64,000 nucleotides of DNA from Planctomycetota bacterium (lineage in GTDB: Bacteria; Planctomycetota; UBA8742; UBA2392). The position numbers were made by a program, and so were the translations under genes. Below, one piece after another: positions 16,631 through 24,775 of this stretch; the first letter of the stretch is position 1; the number at the start of each line of letters is the position of its first letter. The stretch is taken from NCBI GenBank assembly GCA_020425605.1, contig JAGQRH010000009.1:1-64000 (forward strand), given 5' to 3'. The notes under the pieces are model-generated. The model had not been told where the DNA came from, made no database searches, and saw nothing but the letters and a program-made list of their open reading frames with translations.

Positions 16631-17950
16631 CTACAGAAGCTTCATCACGCGGTCGTTGAGGCCGCCGCTTTCGCCGAGCACTACCGTCAGGTTCGACTTC
16701 TCGGCGATCTTCTCGAGCACTTCGAGCTCACGCAGCTTCATGAGCACCGGCTGGTTCTCGAGAATCCTGGCCGTGTTTGCCTGCATGCGCATGGCAGCCG
16801 TCTCCTCGCGGCGGTTGATGAGCGAGGCCTCGGCGGCCTTGCGGGCCTCCGTTACCTTGTTCATCAGCTCCTTCATCTCGCCCGGCAGGATGATGTCGCG
16901 GATGCCGAGCGAGCGGACTTCGAGGCCGAACTCCGGGGCCTTGGCCTTGACCAGCGCCTCCAGCTCCGAAGCCACGGCGTCCTTTTCCGTCAGCAGTGCA
17001 TCCAGCTCGCGCGCGCCGACCACGGCACGCAGGGCAAGCTGCGCCTCACGGTACAGGGCCTGCGCCGCGTCCTCCGTGACGGTGACCGACTTCAGGGCGT
17101 CCGTGACGCGGTAGGTCAGCAGCGCGTTCATGCGCAGCGTGACCTTGTCGTTGGTCATGATCTCCTGGCCCGAGATGTCCAGCGTACGCTCGCGCAGCTC
17201 AACCTGCAGCAGCTTGAGCTTGCCGACACCCGTCCAGAACGCGTGCGTGCCCGGCTTCAGCACGCCGCCCAGCTTGCCGTCGATGAACCACAGGCCGACC
17301 TGGCCTGCCTCGATCGTGAACTGGTTCAGAACATACTGCGAGCCCGTCTGCAGGATCGCCGACAGATCACGGTGCGCAAACACCACACCCGATGCGTCCA
17401 CAACCTCGACGCGCACGTCATTCATGCCCTTCCACAGCAGGTACAGGCCGGGGCGCAGAGCGACGCGGAAACGGCCGTCAACCCATACCAGGCCGCGCTG
17501 ATGGTCAGCGAGGTCGAGCACCGTGGCCTCGTCCTCGAGCGTGTTGCCGCGTGCGATGCGCGGCAGGTCGGCCGAGGCGTAGACCGGCTCGCGCGTGTCG
17601 ACGACATCGACGCGGACCTTGCGCAGGGCGACCCACAGGACGTGCGTACCCGGCTTCAGGATGCGGTCGAACTTGCCGTCGACGAACACGAAAGCGCGCT
17701 CGTGGTCGGCCAGCTCGACGACGCGGACCGCATCGCCCAGGTTCTGGCGGACCAGGAACTCGCGTGCGAGAACGTCGAGGTTCTCGTGCTTGAAGTAGAC
17801 GTCGCGCAGGTTGACGCGCGTGATTGCCAGCTTGCGCAGCGGGTCGAACAGCTTGTTCGTGCCCGGCGTGAGGACGCTGTCGAACTCACCCTCGCGGAAA
17901 ACGAGTGCGCGCTCATGCGAAGCGATCTTGAACTTGCGGTAGATGAACAT
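16631..17950 (-). CDS. Slipin/SPFH-domain protein with four N-terminal repeats
   Basis: A 439-residue protein of the slipin branch of SPFH (stomatin/prohibitin) proteins, membrane-associated scaffolds. A module ordinarily present once before the SPFH body is present four times, about residues 9-50, 79-121, 147-187 and 213-256: each has HERAxVFxxGxFxxxLxPG followed by a hydrophobic/basic strand. The SPFH body follows (ISGQEIMTNDKVTLRMNALLTYRV) and then a coiled coil rich in Glu/Ala. There is no long N-terminal membrane helix. ATG 17950 has AGGGGG upstream; 30 further in-frame residues are not family-like. A TTGACACGTCAA palindrome sits 27 bases upstream. Confidence 0.86.
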   Translation of the reverse strand: MFIYRKFKIASHERALVFREGEFDSVLTPGTNKLFDPLRKLAITRVNLRDVYFKHENLDVLAREFLVRQNLGDAVRVVELADHERAFVFVDGKFDRILKPGTHVLWVALRKVRVDVVDTREPVYASADLPRIARGNTLEDEATVLDLADHQRGLVWVDGRFRVALRPGLYLLWKGMNDVRVEVVDASGVVFAHRDLSAILQTGSQYVLNQFTIEAGQVGLWFIDGKLGGVLKPGTHAFWTGVGKLKLLQVELRERTLDISGQEIMTNDKVTLRMNALLTYRVTDALKSVTVTEDAAQALYREAQLALRAVVGARELDALLTEKDAVASELEALVKAKAPEFGLEVRSLGIRDIILPGEMKELMNKVTEARKAAEASLINRREETAAMRMQANTARILENQPVLMKLRELEVLEKIAEKSNLTVVLGESGGLNDRVMKLL

Positions 17951-17976
17951 TGCCTGCCCCCTTTGAAGGGTTTCTG

Positions 17977-17988
17977 TTGACACGTCAA
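17977..17988. promoter_or_regulatory. TTGACNNGTCAA palindrome upstream of the slipin gene
   Basis: TTGACACGTCAA, a 5-base inverted repeat about a 2-base centre, 27 bases upstream of the slipin start. The same pattern occurs at 27641, 40034 and 41800, all outside genes. Its position fits an operator; the regulator is unknown. Confidence 0.45.
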
Positions 17989-18354
17989 TGGAACGGGGTC
18001 GGGTTGCAGGAAGGCTGTTCGCTGTTGCTGGCTGGCCCATGGCTGGTGGTTAACAGCTAGTTCGGCCTTCCAGGGATGGATCGACGCTCAGCCCCACGTC
18101 TGAAACGGAGCACTGCTTGAGACCGGCGCTACTTGGGCCTTTGGCGCCGCGCTACCCCGTGTTCCCCGCACGGTTTGGCGCGTTGCGTCCGGCCGGTTGG
18201 GGCTGGTCGGAATCCGCGTGCTGCAGAGTCTCTTCTCGTGTTGTCGCCCAACTTCGGCGACGGGCCTTGCGCTTCACCACCCCCTTCCGGCACATGTGGC
18301 GGTCCTTGCGGACCGCAGGCCAGCTCGAAATGCTGGTGTCCGTTATCAGCGGAC
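17989..18354. other. Gene-free, hairpin-containing interval before the tRNA
   Basis: No convincing protein gene. Two tight inverted repeats stand out: GTCGCC/GGCGAC (18243-18248 with 18256-18261) and GCGGTCC/GGACCGC with a TTGC loop (18299-18305 with 18310-18316). A further GTCCG/CGGAC repeat lies just beyond the tRNA 3' end. This may be tRNA trailer or an unrecognised small RNA; nothing decides. Confidence 0.4.
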
Positions 18355-18429
18355 TGGTGGAGATAACGGGATTCGAACCCGCAACTCTCGGTTCTCAAAA
18401 CCGATGCTCTGCCGTTGAGCTATATCCCA
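18355..18429 (-). tRNA. Class I tRNA with UGA anticodon and glutamine-tRNA-like body
   Basis: A full cloverleaf can be drawn on the minus strand: acceptor 7 bp, D arm GCTC/GAGC with GG in the loop, anticodon stem TCGGT/ACCGA, a 5-base variable loop, T arm GCGGG/CCCGT with TTCGAAT, and encoded CCA. The anticodon loop is TTTGAGA, so positions 34-36 read TGA (18397-18395), nominally serine, yet serine tRNAs have a long variable arm and this one does not. Base pair 1-72 is T-C (mismatch) and 3-70 is G-T. The U1 and D-arm resemble bacterial tRNA-Gln. It may be a diverged or non-functional tRNA; amino-acid identity is not assigned. Confidence 0.8.
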
Positions 18430-18580
18430 GGGCGATGCCGAGCATCCGCCGGTTCAAAGCCCGTGCACGGAACGTGGTGACTGTACGCAGCCCACGCCGC
18501 CGGCCCGCCGGATCCATCAGCGCCCGGCACGCGTTACAGCGTCCGGGCACGTCGCAATCACGAACGGAGGAGAGTTGCAA

Positions 18581-18681
18581 AGTGGCATTCGCTTCCAGCG
18601 AATGAGTGGCAGCGGCTTCCAGCCGCTGAAAGCTGCCTGCTGGAAGCAGGCGGAACTCATGCGCTTGAAGCGCATGCCACT
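18581..18681. repeat. Four-hairpin cloverleaf-like repeat closed by a 6-bp stem
   Basis: An outer stem AGTGGC (18581-18586) / GCCACT (18676-18681) encloses four perfect hairpins with 3-base loops: ATTCGCT-TCC-AGCGAAT (18587-18603), CAGCGGCT-TCC-AGCCGCTG (18610-18628), GCCTGCT-GGA-AGCAGGC (18635-18651) and ATGCGCT-TGA-AGCGCAT (18659-18675). All share a GCT-NNN-AGC top, so this is an organised repeat element rather than chance. Its right arm overlaps the stop codon of the SEC-C gene. The 150 bases between it and the tRNA contain no gene I can see. Confidence 0.8.
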
Positions 18682-19759
18682 AGCTGCCGTGGCACTTCTT
18701 CAGCTTCTTGCCGCTGCCGCACCAGCAGGGGTCGTTCGGGCCGAGGTTGTGTTTCTTCTGCTGCTGCGACGGCGGGACGATCTGCAGACGGTCCAGGTGT
18801 TGCTGGTATTGTTTCTTGCGGTCGGGCCAGTCCTTGGCCTCGATCAGCCCCTTCTTCAGCGCTGCGATCGCCGCCTCCTTGTTGCCCATGCCCTCGTAGC
18901 AGCTTGCGACGAAACTCTGGTCGAGCGGCATGGACTTGCTGAGCTCAAGGATCATGCTGTGGTCAGCGATCGCGCCATCAAACAGACCAAGCTTGTACTT
19001 GGCCTGAGCGCGCAGGTTCCAGCCTTCCAGGTGCTGTGCATCGACCGCCAGCAGCTTGTCAGCCCAGCCGATCGCGGCCGCGAAATCGTTGTCCTCGAAC
19101 TTCGTGACGGCCAGCCGGAAAAGCAGCTCTGTATCACTCGGCTTCTTCTTGTGCGCATCCAGCAGCATCTGCAGCGACTCTTCGGCGCGCCCCATTTCGC
19201 TGAGCAGGTCGCTGGTGTCTATGATTGCCTGCGTGTCCTCAGGGCGTTCAGCAAGCTGCTCCAGCTGGAACTTGTAGGCCTCTTCGAAGCGCTTCAGACG
19301 TGCCAGCACAATGCAGTAAAGGCGGCCGATGTCCTTGCGATAGTGCGCCGCCTGGCCATTCTCCATGGCTTGCTGGGCATAGCGTAGGGCGTCTTCGTGG
19401 GCGCCCGCGTAAAGCATGCACTGGCCGAGGGTGAAGTTGGCCAGCGTGTCGCCAGGGTCCAGTGCGATCGCGTGCTTGAGCGTGACCATGGCGAGCTTCA
19501 ACTCACCCAGCCGATAGCTCAGTTGGCCGAGCCATGCCATCAGCGCCGCATCGTTGGGGTTGGCGTGCATGGCCGGCTCAGTGAGCTGTGCCATTTCCGG
19601 CGCGGGCACGCCAAGCTGGTCCAGGACGTTCAGCAGCCGCAGGGCGGCCTCGGCGTCGGACTTGTCGGCAAGGTACGCGGCTTCCAGCTTCTCGCGCTGG
19701 GCCTGCAGCGCGAGCCGCTCGTCAATCGCCGATTCTGCTTCCAGCCAATCAATGCTCAT
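18680..19759 (-). CDS. TPR protein with C-terminal SEC-C zinc motif
   Basis: A 359-residue cytosolic protein: several tetratricopeptide repeats (about residues 45-290, for example LGQLSYRLGELKLAMVTLKH) and a C-terminal SEC-C motif PNDPCWCGSGKKLKKCHG, whose C-x-C-x8-CH residues bind zinc as in the tail of SecA. SEC-C can bind SecB-like partners or ribosomes; the role here is unknown. The start ATG 19759 lies inside the end of the CobW gene (11-base overlap), so the two are translationally linked; 23 more in-frame residues upstream would only repeat the CobW His codons in another frame. Confidence 0.85.
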   Translation of the reverse strand: MSIDWLEAESAIDERLALQAQREKLEAAYLADKSDAEAALRLLNVLDQLGVPAPEMAQLTEPAMHANPNDAALMAWLGQLSYRLGELKLAMVTLKHAIALDPGDTLANFTLGQCMLYAGAHEDALRYAQQAMENGQAAHYRKDIGRLYCIVLARLKRFEEAYKFQLEQLAERPEDTQAIIDTSDLLSEMGRAEESLQMLLDAHKKKPSDTELLFRLAVTKFEDNDFAAAIGWADKLLAVDAQHLEGWNLRAQAKYKLGLFDGAIADHSMILELSKSMPLDQSFVASCYEGMGNKEAAIAALKKGLIEAKDWPDRKKQYQQHLDRLQIVPPSQQQKKHNLGPNDPCWCGSGKKLKKCHGS

Positions 19760-20804
19760 GATGGTGGTGATGCGCGTGTTCGTGGTCGTGATCGTGATGT
19801 CCCTCGTGCTCGCTCGCGTCGAACTCAAGGCCCGTTTCTTCCAGCTTGTGAATCAGCGCGTGGCGGTCCAGGTCTTCACCGATGAACACCAGCACGTCCG
19901 GCTTGGGCTTGAGAATCTCCGGCCGAGGGATCAGCTCCCAGTGCCCGCCGGTCCACTGCAGGATCGCCTGCGGCTCGACGCCCTCCACCTGCAGGAAGCC
20001 CTTCAGGCGCAGCAACCCGGGCACGCCCTCATTCAGGAAGTCGTTCAGCCTGGCCTTGTCGGCTTTGCCCTTCGGCTTGATGGTGACGCTGAGGTAGTGG
20101 TCGTGGGCGTGATCATGTTTGTGTGCATGCACGTGGCCGTCTGCGCTGTGTTCACAGTGGTCGTGCTCGTGGTCGCAGTGGCTGTGGTCCTTGCCGTCGT
20201 TGACGACTTCGGTGCCCTCGGCGCCGATTACGTGCTCAGGGTCCACGCCCGCGCGGACGGTGCGGTGCAGCTTGGCGCGTTCATTCAGCGCGCGGACCTG
20301 CTTTTCCACTTCGTCGCTGACCTCATCGCCCGCGACGTCGGTCTTGTTCAACAGGAGGATGTCGGCGTATTTGGCCTGCCGCTTCATAAGCGCCTCCGCC
20401 TGCGGGACTTTGCCCCATCGGGTGGCGTCGACGACGCTGACGATGGTGCGCAGCTCAATGCGATCCAGCAGGTTCGGCAGCGTGCAGATGTCGAGAATCT
20501 CGACGGGATCGGCCAGGCCGGTGGCCTCCATCAGGATACTGGAAGGCGCATCGTTGGTGACGATGTCGTAGAGAGTCTTGGTCAGCTCGGTCTTGCTCGT
20601 GCAGCAGATGCAGCCGTCGATCAGCTCGCGCATCTGGGCCTGCGAGCCCTCAAGCAGCTCGTTGTCGATGTTGGATTCGCCGAACTCGTTCATCAGCACC
20701 AGCGGCTTTTCGCCGCGGGCGTTGAGATGCTCCAGCAGTCGCTTCATCAGCGTCGTCTTGCCGGAGCCCAGGAAACCAGCCACAAGGTACACAGGAACAG
20801 TCAT
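19749..20804 (-). CDS. CobW/ZNG1-family metal-chaperone GTPase, His-rich
   Basis: A 351-residue G3E GTPase. The P-loop is GFLGSGKTT (residues 10-18), the metal-binding CxCC is CICC (Cys65, Cys67, Cys68), and the base-recognition motif is NKTD; a CobW C-terminal domain follows. Two stretches dense in His/Asp/Glu, one central and one at the very C-terminus, should bind Zn, Co or Ni. The family hands metal to client enzymes under metal limitation. ATG 20804 has GGAGG six bases upstream. It overlaps the SEC-C/TPR gene downstream, itself a zinc-binding protein. No Zur box was recognised. Confidence 0.9.
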   Translation of the reverse strand: MTVPVYLVAGFLGSGKTTLMKRLLEHLNARGEKPLVLMNEFGESNIDNELLEGSQAQMRELIDGCICCTSKTELTKTLYDIVTNDAPSSILMEATGLADPVEILDICTLPNLLDRIELRTIVSVVDATRWGKVPQAEALMKRQAKYADILLLNKTDVAGDEVSDEVEKQVRALNERAKLHRTVRAGVDPEHVIGAEGTEVVNDGKDHSHCDHEHDHCEHSADGHVHAHKHDHAHDHYLSVTIKPKGKADKARLNDFLNEGVPGLLRLKGFLQVEGVEPQAILQWTGGHWELIPRPEILKPKPDVLVFIGEDLDRHALIHKLEETGLEFDASEHEGHHDHDHEHAHHHHHEH

Positions 20805-20974
20805 CATCGTCCTCCAGCTTGGCAAAGGGTCAGGCACAACTTCGAACTTCCGGAAATTGAGCCAGACCCTGACGGAGAATAGCGGCTTTGAAACCCCCGG
20901 CCAGTGCCCGCGTATTCCACGCACTTGATTCCTGAGCGTCGCGCGCCTATGTAGACTCGTTCGCCGGAGCTTTC

Positions 20975-21250
20975 ATGCCCGTCACCGCCGAAGTCGAATT
21001 GCTGAACAAGTACGGCCTTCATCAGCGCCCTGCCATGAAGGTCATCGAGACCGCGTCGCGGTTCGGCGCCGACGTATGGCTGATTCGCGGCGACCAGCGC
21101 TGCAACGCCAAGAGCATCATCGACGTGATCATGCTTGCGGCCGAGAAGGGCACGAAACTCACGGTAGAGGCCGACGGCGCCGACGCCGGCGACGCCGTGA
21201 AGGCGCTGATTGAGCTGTTCAAGAACAAGTTCTATCTGAACGAAGACTAG
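20975..21250 (+). CDS. ptsH: HPr-like phosphocarrier protein
   Basis: A 91-residue HPr-family protein. NKYGLHQRPAMK carries the active-site His16 that receives phosphate from enzyme I, and CNAKSIIDVIMLAAEKG carries Ser47 at the regulatory serine position. GGAG precedes the ATG by seven bases. No enzyme I, HPr kinase or permease gene is in the window, so it may act in an incomplete (regulatory) PTS, as is common in bacteria without sugar PTS permeases. It is transcribed divergently from the CobW gene. Confidence 0.92.
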   Translation: MPVTAEVELLNKYGLHQRPAMKVIETASRFGADVWLIRGDQRCNAKSIIDVIMLAAEKGTKLTVEADGADAGDAVKALIELFKNKFYLNED

Positions 21251-21401
21251 GTCCGCTGCGCCGGGCACTCGCCGATCCGCAATCGCGTACCGGCCCGACT
21301 CAAATCCGCCAAAGCCCGACAGCTCAAATTTGGCCGCTCCGCGGGCCATGGGATACAGTTGGGGCGCGTAGACCCCGTCTTCCCCTTATCGGGAACCATT
21401 C

Positions 21402-23105
21402 ATGAAAGCTCTTCATCGTACGGTCTTTAAGGCCGCGGCGGCGCTTTGTGTTGTCGCGACCGGCGCCGGCTTTGCTGTCCATGCGGACGATCCGCCGGAG
21501 GCAAAGCAGCCTGCGCCGGCGGCGAATGCCCAGGTGCTCGATCTGGCCGAGGCCTCAATCCCGGTCTCGCTGCCAGGCGGTGCGGCCTTGGCGGGCGACG
21601 CGCGCACCTTCATGCTCGGGCACACCACGGACGACGCCTGGATGGCGAAAGTCGCCGGCAACAACCCCAGATCGCCGGCCGCGCAGGATGGCGTGGTGGT
21701 TGTCGGCTCCGGCTCGGGCGCGCAGGTCTATGGCTATGCTGCGTCCACGGGCAAGCTGAAATGGACCGCGACGAGCAAGGACTCGGGCATCTCCAACATT
21801 CTGGTTTCGCTCGGGCATGCTTACTACACGACATACAGCTGCACGCTTGAGCGCGTCCGGATCGCGGACGGCAACACCAGCTACAGCCATTATCTAGCGC
21901 CGACCGTGACTTGCGCGCCGGATGTGAAAGATGAGCTGGTGGCGGCTTCGTACCGCAATGGCTCCAAGTGGAACGTCTCGCTGCATACGGCCGACAAGGG
22001 CACCCAGAAATGGAAGGCCGACGTCGGGAACCAGACGGTTCTGACCGCGCCGGTGCTGACCGAAGACGGGGTCTTTATCGCTTCTGCCGACGGCGGCGTT
22101 ACGTGCCTTGAGGGCAACAAGGGCAAGAAGCAATGGACGGCCGAGTTCGGTGCGGTCTCGGCCCCCGTGCCCACCAAGTGGGGGCTGTTGGTCACCACCA
22201 CATGGGACGGCCAGGGCGGCGAAGGCGCCCGCCCGGCCGACAAGGCCATCACGCCCGAAGAGCGCAAGCGCCACGAGCGCGAGACGGTGACGAAAGCCGA
22301 AGAACAGGTCGCCCGCACCATGGTGGCCGCCAACGACAGGCGCGTGGCAATCGTGGACGACCCGTCGCAGAAGCCGGCCGGCAAGAGCGGCTCAAAGGTG
22401 TCCGGCCCCAGCGGCGGGCTGGACTTCCAGGGCCTGCGCCCGGGCGTCGGTACCAGCCGGATCTACTTTGCATATTCAGGCAACCTGGTGGCCGTGGATC
22501 CGCTGCTGGGTCGCGCAGTCTGGAGCGTCAAGTTTGCGGACAAGTCGAGTGAGTTCACGCGCCCCGTGATTGCCCGTGGACTGGTATTCGTGGCTGGAAC
22601 GAACGGCATCGTGACCGCGTTCGAGGAACGCAAGGGCGCGATGGTGTGGTCATACAAGTTCAAGGACACGCGATTCCTGGCCGAGCCCTGCGTGGACGGC
22701 GACCATCTGTTCCTGACGACAGGCTCAGGCCAGTTGATCCAAATGCCGATCGGCAGCGATGAGCGCAGTTTCCGAAACGCAATCGATGACGAGAACGATG
22801 TTGAAGGCGTAGCGTCGATCTACTGGAAGGTGCAGCAGGCTTTCCGCCGCGTGCGCAACATCGTACGCGAAGTCGAAGATGCGCCTGCGGCGCCGGACAA
22901 GCCCGCGCCGGATGCGAACGACAACAACAACCCGCGGAATACCGGCCCGAACGGAGACGGCGGCCCGAGGGAAGCCCTGCCGCCACGCGACGAAGAACAG
23001 GAAGAGATCAGCAAGGGCGAATGGGAACGTCGCGAAGCCCGCAAGGCGGAACGCGACCGACCCAACGGCAAAGACTATGAAGAGAAGCCCTTCAGACGAG
23101 ATTAG
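21402..23105 (+). CDS. Exported PQQ-like beta-propeller protein
   Basis: A 567-residue exported protein. A signal peptide ends about residue 28 (GFAVHADD). The body has PQQ-like propeller blades (GAQVYGYAASTGKLKWT, GVTCLEGNKGKKQWTAEF, LVAVDPLLGRAVWSVKF, IVTAFEERKGAMVWSYKF), as in BamB and PQQ dehydrogenases, with no catalytic residues I can identify. Residues after about 480 are low-complexity, rich in Pro/Asn then Glu/Arg/Lys, ending KPFRRD. Probably a periplasmic scaffold. A clear terminator follows. Confidence 0.8.
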   Translation: MKALHRTVFKAAAALCVVATGAGFAVHADDPPEAKQPAPAANAQVLDLAEASIPVSLPGGAALAGDARTFMLGHTTDDAWMAKVAGNNPRSPAAQDGVVVVGSGSGAQVYGYAASTGKLKWTATSKDSGISNILVSLGHAYYTTYSCTLERVRIADGNTSYSHYLAPTVTCAPDVKDELVAASYRNGSKWNVSLHTADKGTQKWKADVGNQTVLTAPVLTEDGVFIASADGGVTCLEGNKGKKQWTAEFGAVSAPVPTKWGLLVTTTWDGQGGEGARPADKAITPEERKRHERETVTKAEEQVARTMVAANDRRVAIVDDPSQKPAGKSGSKVSGPSGGLDFQGLRPGVGTSRIYFAYSGNLVAVDPLLGRAVWSVKFADKSSEFTRPVIARGLVFVAGTNGIVTAFEERKGAMVWSYKFKDTRFLAEPCVDGDHLFLTTGSGQLIQMPIGSDERSFRNAIDDENDVEGVASIYWKVQQAFRRVRNIVREVEDAPAAPDKPAPDANDNNNPRNTGPNGDGGPREALPPRDEEQEEISKGEWERREARKAERDRPNGKDYEEKPFRRD

Positions 23106-23122
23106 CGGAGGGTTAAGGATCT

Positions 23123-23146
23123 GGGGCGGGCCGAACGGCCCGCCCC
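23123..23146 (+). terminator. Intrinsic terminator after the propeller gene
   Basis: Perfect 10-base stem GGGGCGGGCC/GGCCCGCCCC (23123-23132 with 23137-23146), GAAC loop, then GTCTGTTTG. Confidence 0.85.
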
Positions 23147-23180
23147 GTCTGTTTGCGTTACGCCGCTGATCGTGAGTCCA

Positions 23181-23630
23181 TCAAACGGTCGGCAACCAGT
23201 ACGTGTAAGAGAGGGCTAGAAAGAGGCCCAGGGCTGAAAGGCAGCAAGCGACCATTGACCCAGCGAAGAAACGCCAGTTCTTGCGAATGACGGCCGCGAC
23301 GACAAGGCCCAAGTCCATGGCCATCAATGGCAACAGGAACAACACGGTGAACAGCAACAGGTAGAACCGGTAGTGGAACAGTGCCATCGCGGACGAATCG
23401 TCGCCGATGTACTGGACCGGGCCGCCGCTTCCCTGGCCGGGTATGAAGGCGAACAGCGCGAATTGTGCCGCGAAGAAGAAGCTCCATGCCAGCCCCAACG
23501 GCACAAGCGTTTGCAGGGCGCTGGGCTTGTGTTGCCTGCGTCGTCGGGGAATCAACCAACCAGACGCAAGAAGCACTATCACCGCTCCGAGCATGGGCAG
23601 GACGATGTAGAGGTATGGGTGCAAACGCAA
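23181..23630 (-). CDS. Small four-helix membrane protein, unknown
   Basis: A 149-residue integral membrane protein with four hydrophobic helices (about residues 7-27, 43-63, 85-108 and 119-143), a basic RRRRRQHK loop after the first and a Gly-rich loop after the second. No family recognised. It lies alone, convergent with the propeller gene and divergent from cdsA, whose start is 130 bases away. Confidence 0.7.
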   Translation of the reverse strand: MRLHPYLYIVLPMLGAVIVLLASGWLIPRRRRQHKPSALQTLVPLGLAWSFFFAAQFALFAFIPGQGSGGPVQYIGDDSSAMALFHYRFYLLLFTVLFLLPLMAMDLGLVVAAVIRKNWRFFAGSMVACCLSALGLFLALSYTYWLPTV

Positions 23631-23760
23631 ATCTCCTTGCCCAAATCTTACTGCGAGGCGTCGTGATGGGTCGCGCGAAATCGGTGAAGGCGGAAACGAG
23701 TCAGCGTCTTTGCCTGTGCCTCCTTGCCCGCTGATGACTGCGAGTTAGTGTTTTGCCTTC

Positions 23761-24678
23761 ATGGGCAAACGTTTCTTCTTCGGCTTCAGCATGTTCTTTG
23801 CGTTGATCGGGCTGCTCGCGCTCGATCACTACCTGCACGTTACGTGGGGGTTCTTTGCGCTTTGCCTGCTGATGTGCTGGGGCGGCGTCTATGAGATGGG
23901 CCGCATGTTCAAGGGGCGCGGGTTGCCTCTTGATACGGCGCTGCTGTACGTCACGGTCACGGTCGTCCTGTCCTATGTGCAACTCGTGGCTGAGCCTCCG
24001 CGCATCGGCGCATTCAAGGCACTGTGGGGCGAAGGCCTGCCGCACTACGTCTTCTGGGTACCGGTCAGCTTCCGACAACTCACGCTGGTTCTGCCCCTTC
24101 TTGTCGCGGTGATCTACTCGCTGGTCGGGCTGGTGCGCACGGATGTGTCCAACCTCAGCCCGCGGATCAACAACAACCTCGGCATGTTCCTGTATCTGGT
24201 CCTGCCGATCGCCGTGATTCTCTGGATCCGGCGCATTCCCAACACAGGCGAATGGCTTGTCTACTTCCTGCTGGCCGCCAGCCGGCTGGGCGACGTCGGC
24301 GCGTACCTGATGGGCAGCATGCTTGGGCGACACAAGCTGATCCCGCACCTCAGCAAGGGCAAAACCGTCGAGGGTGCGATCTTCGGCCTGCTGTTCAGTG
24401 CGGCGGGCGGCGCGGTGGCGTTCCTGTGGGGGAACTGGGCCACAGGCGGGGCGCTGAAACCGGTGGTCGTTGAGTGGTGGTATGGCGCGATTCTCGGCGG
24501 TTTCGTCGGCATCGCGGCGCAGGCAGGCGACCTGGTGGAGAGTGGTTTCAAGCGCGCCGCTGGAATCAAAGACAGCGGGCACCTCGTTCCTTCTTTCGGC
24601 GGCGTCATGGATATCATGGACAATTTCATGTTAACCGGGCCGTTATTGATCGTCGTGCTGGCCCTCTGGCCGGCGTAA
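23761..24678 (+). CDS. cdsA: Phosphatidate cytidylyltransferase (CDP-diglyceride synthase)
   Basis: A 305-residue membrane enzyme converting phosphatidate and CTP to CDP-diacylglycerol for phospholipid synthesis. It has about seven to eight hydrophobic segments and the C-terminal CdsA signature SGFKRAAGIKDSGHLVPSFGGVMD. The signature departs from the classical form: FGG in place of HGG and DIMD in place of DRxD. The motif RLGDVGAYLMGSMLGRHKL upstream is also typical. No good ribosome site is visible before ATG 23761. phoH follows 97 bases on. Confidence 0.88.
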   Translation: MGKRFFFGFSMFFALIGLLALDHYLHVTWGFFALCLLMCWGGVYEMGRMFKGRGLPLDTALLYVTVTVVLSYVQLVAEPPRIGAFKALWGEGLPHYVFWVPVSFRQLTLVLPLLVAVIYSLVGLVRTDVSNLSPRINNNLGMFLYLVLPIAVILWIRRIPNTGEWLVYFLLAASRLGDVGAYLMGSMLGRHKLIPHLSKGKTVEGAIFGLLFSAAGGAVAFLWGNWATGGALKPVVVEWWYGAILGGFVGIAAQAGDLVESGFKRAAGIKDSGHLVPSFGGVMDIMDNFMLTGPLLIVVLALWPA

Positions 24679-24775
24679 TAGAGGGGGGCGGAAGCGCTAC
24701 GCACAGCCTGTCCACAGGCGGCTAACAGCCGGAAAGTGGTGTGGCAGAAAGTGGCGAACGGGGTAGAATAAAGGC

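Noticed and set aside
16091..17980. A 629-codon open frame on the plus strand running through gdhA's end and the slipin gene
   Set aside because: Its content is Arg/Ala/Gln-rich antisense of SPFH codons and crosses the terminator; no homology pattern.
18129..18605. Open frames across the tRNA region
   Set aside because: They run through the tRNA gene and show no coding signature.
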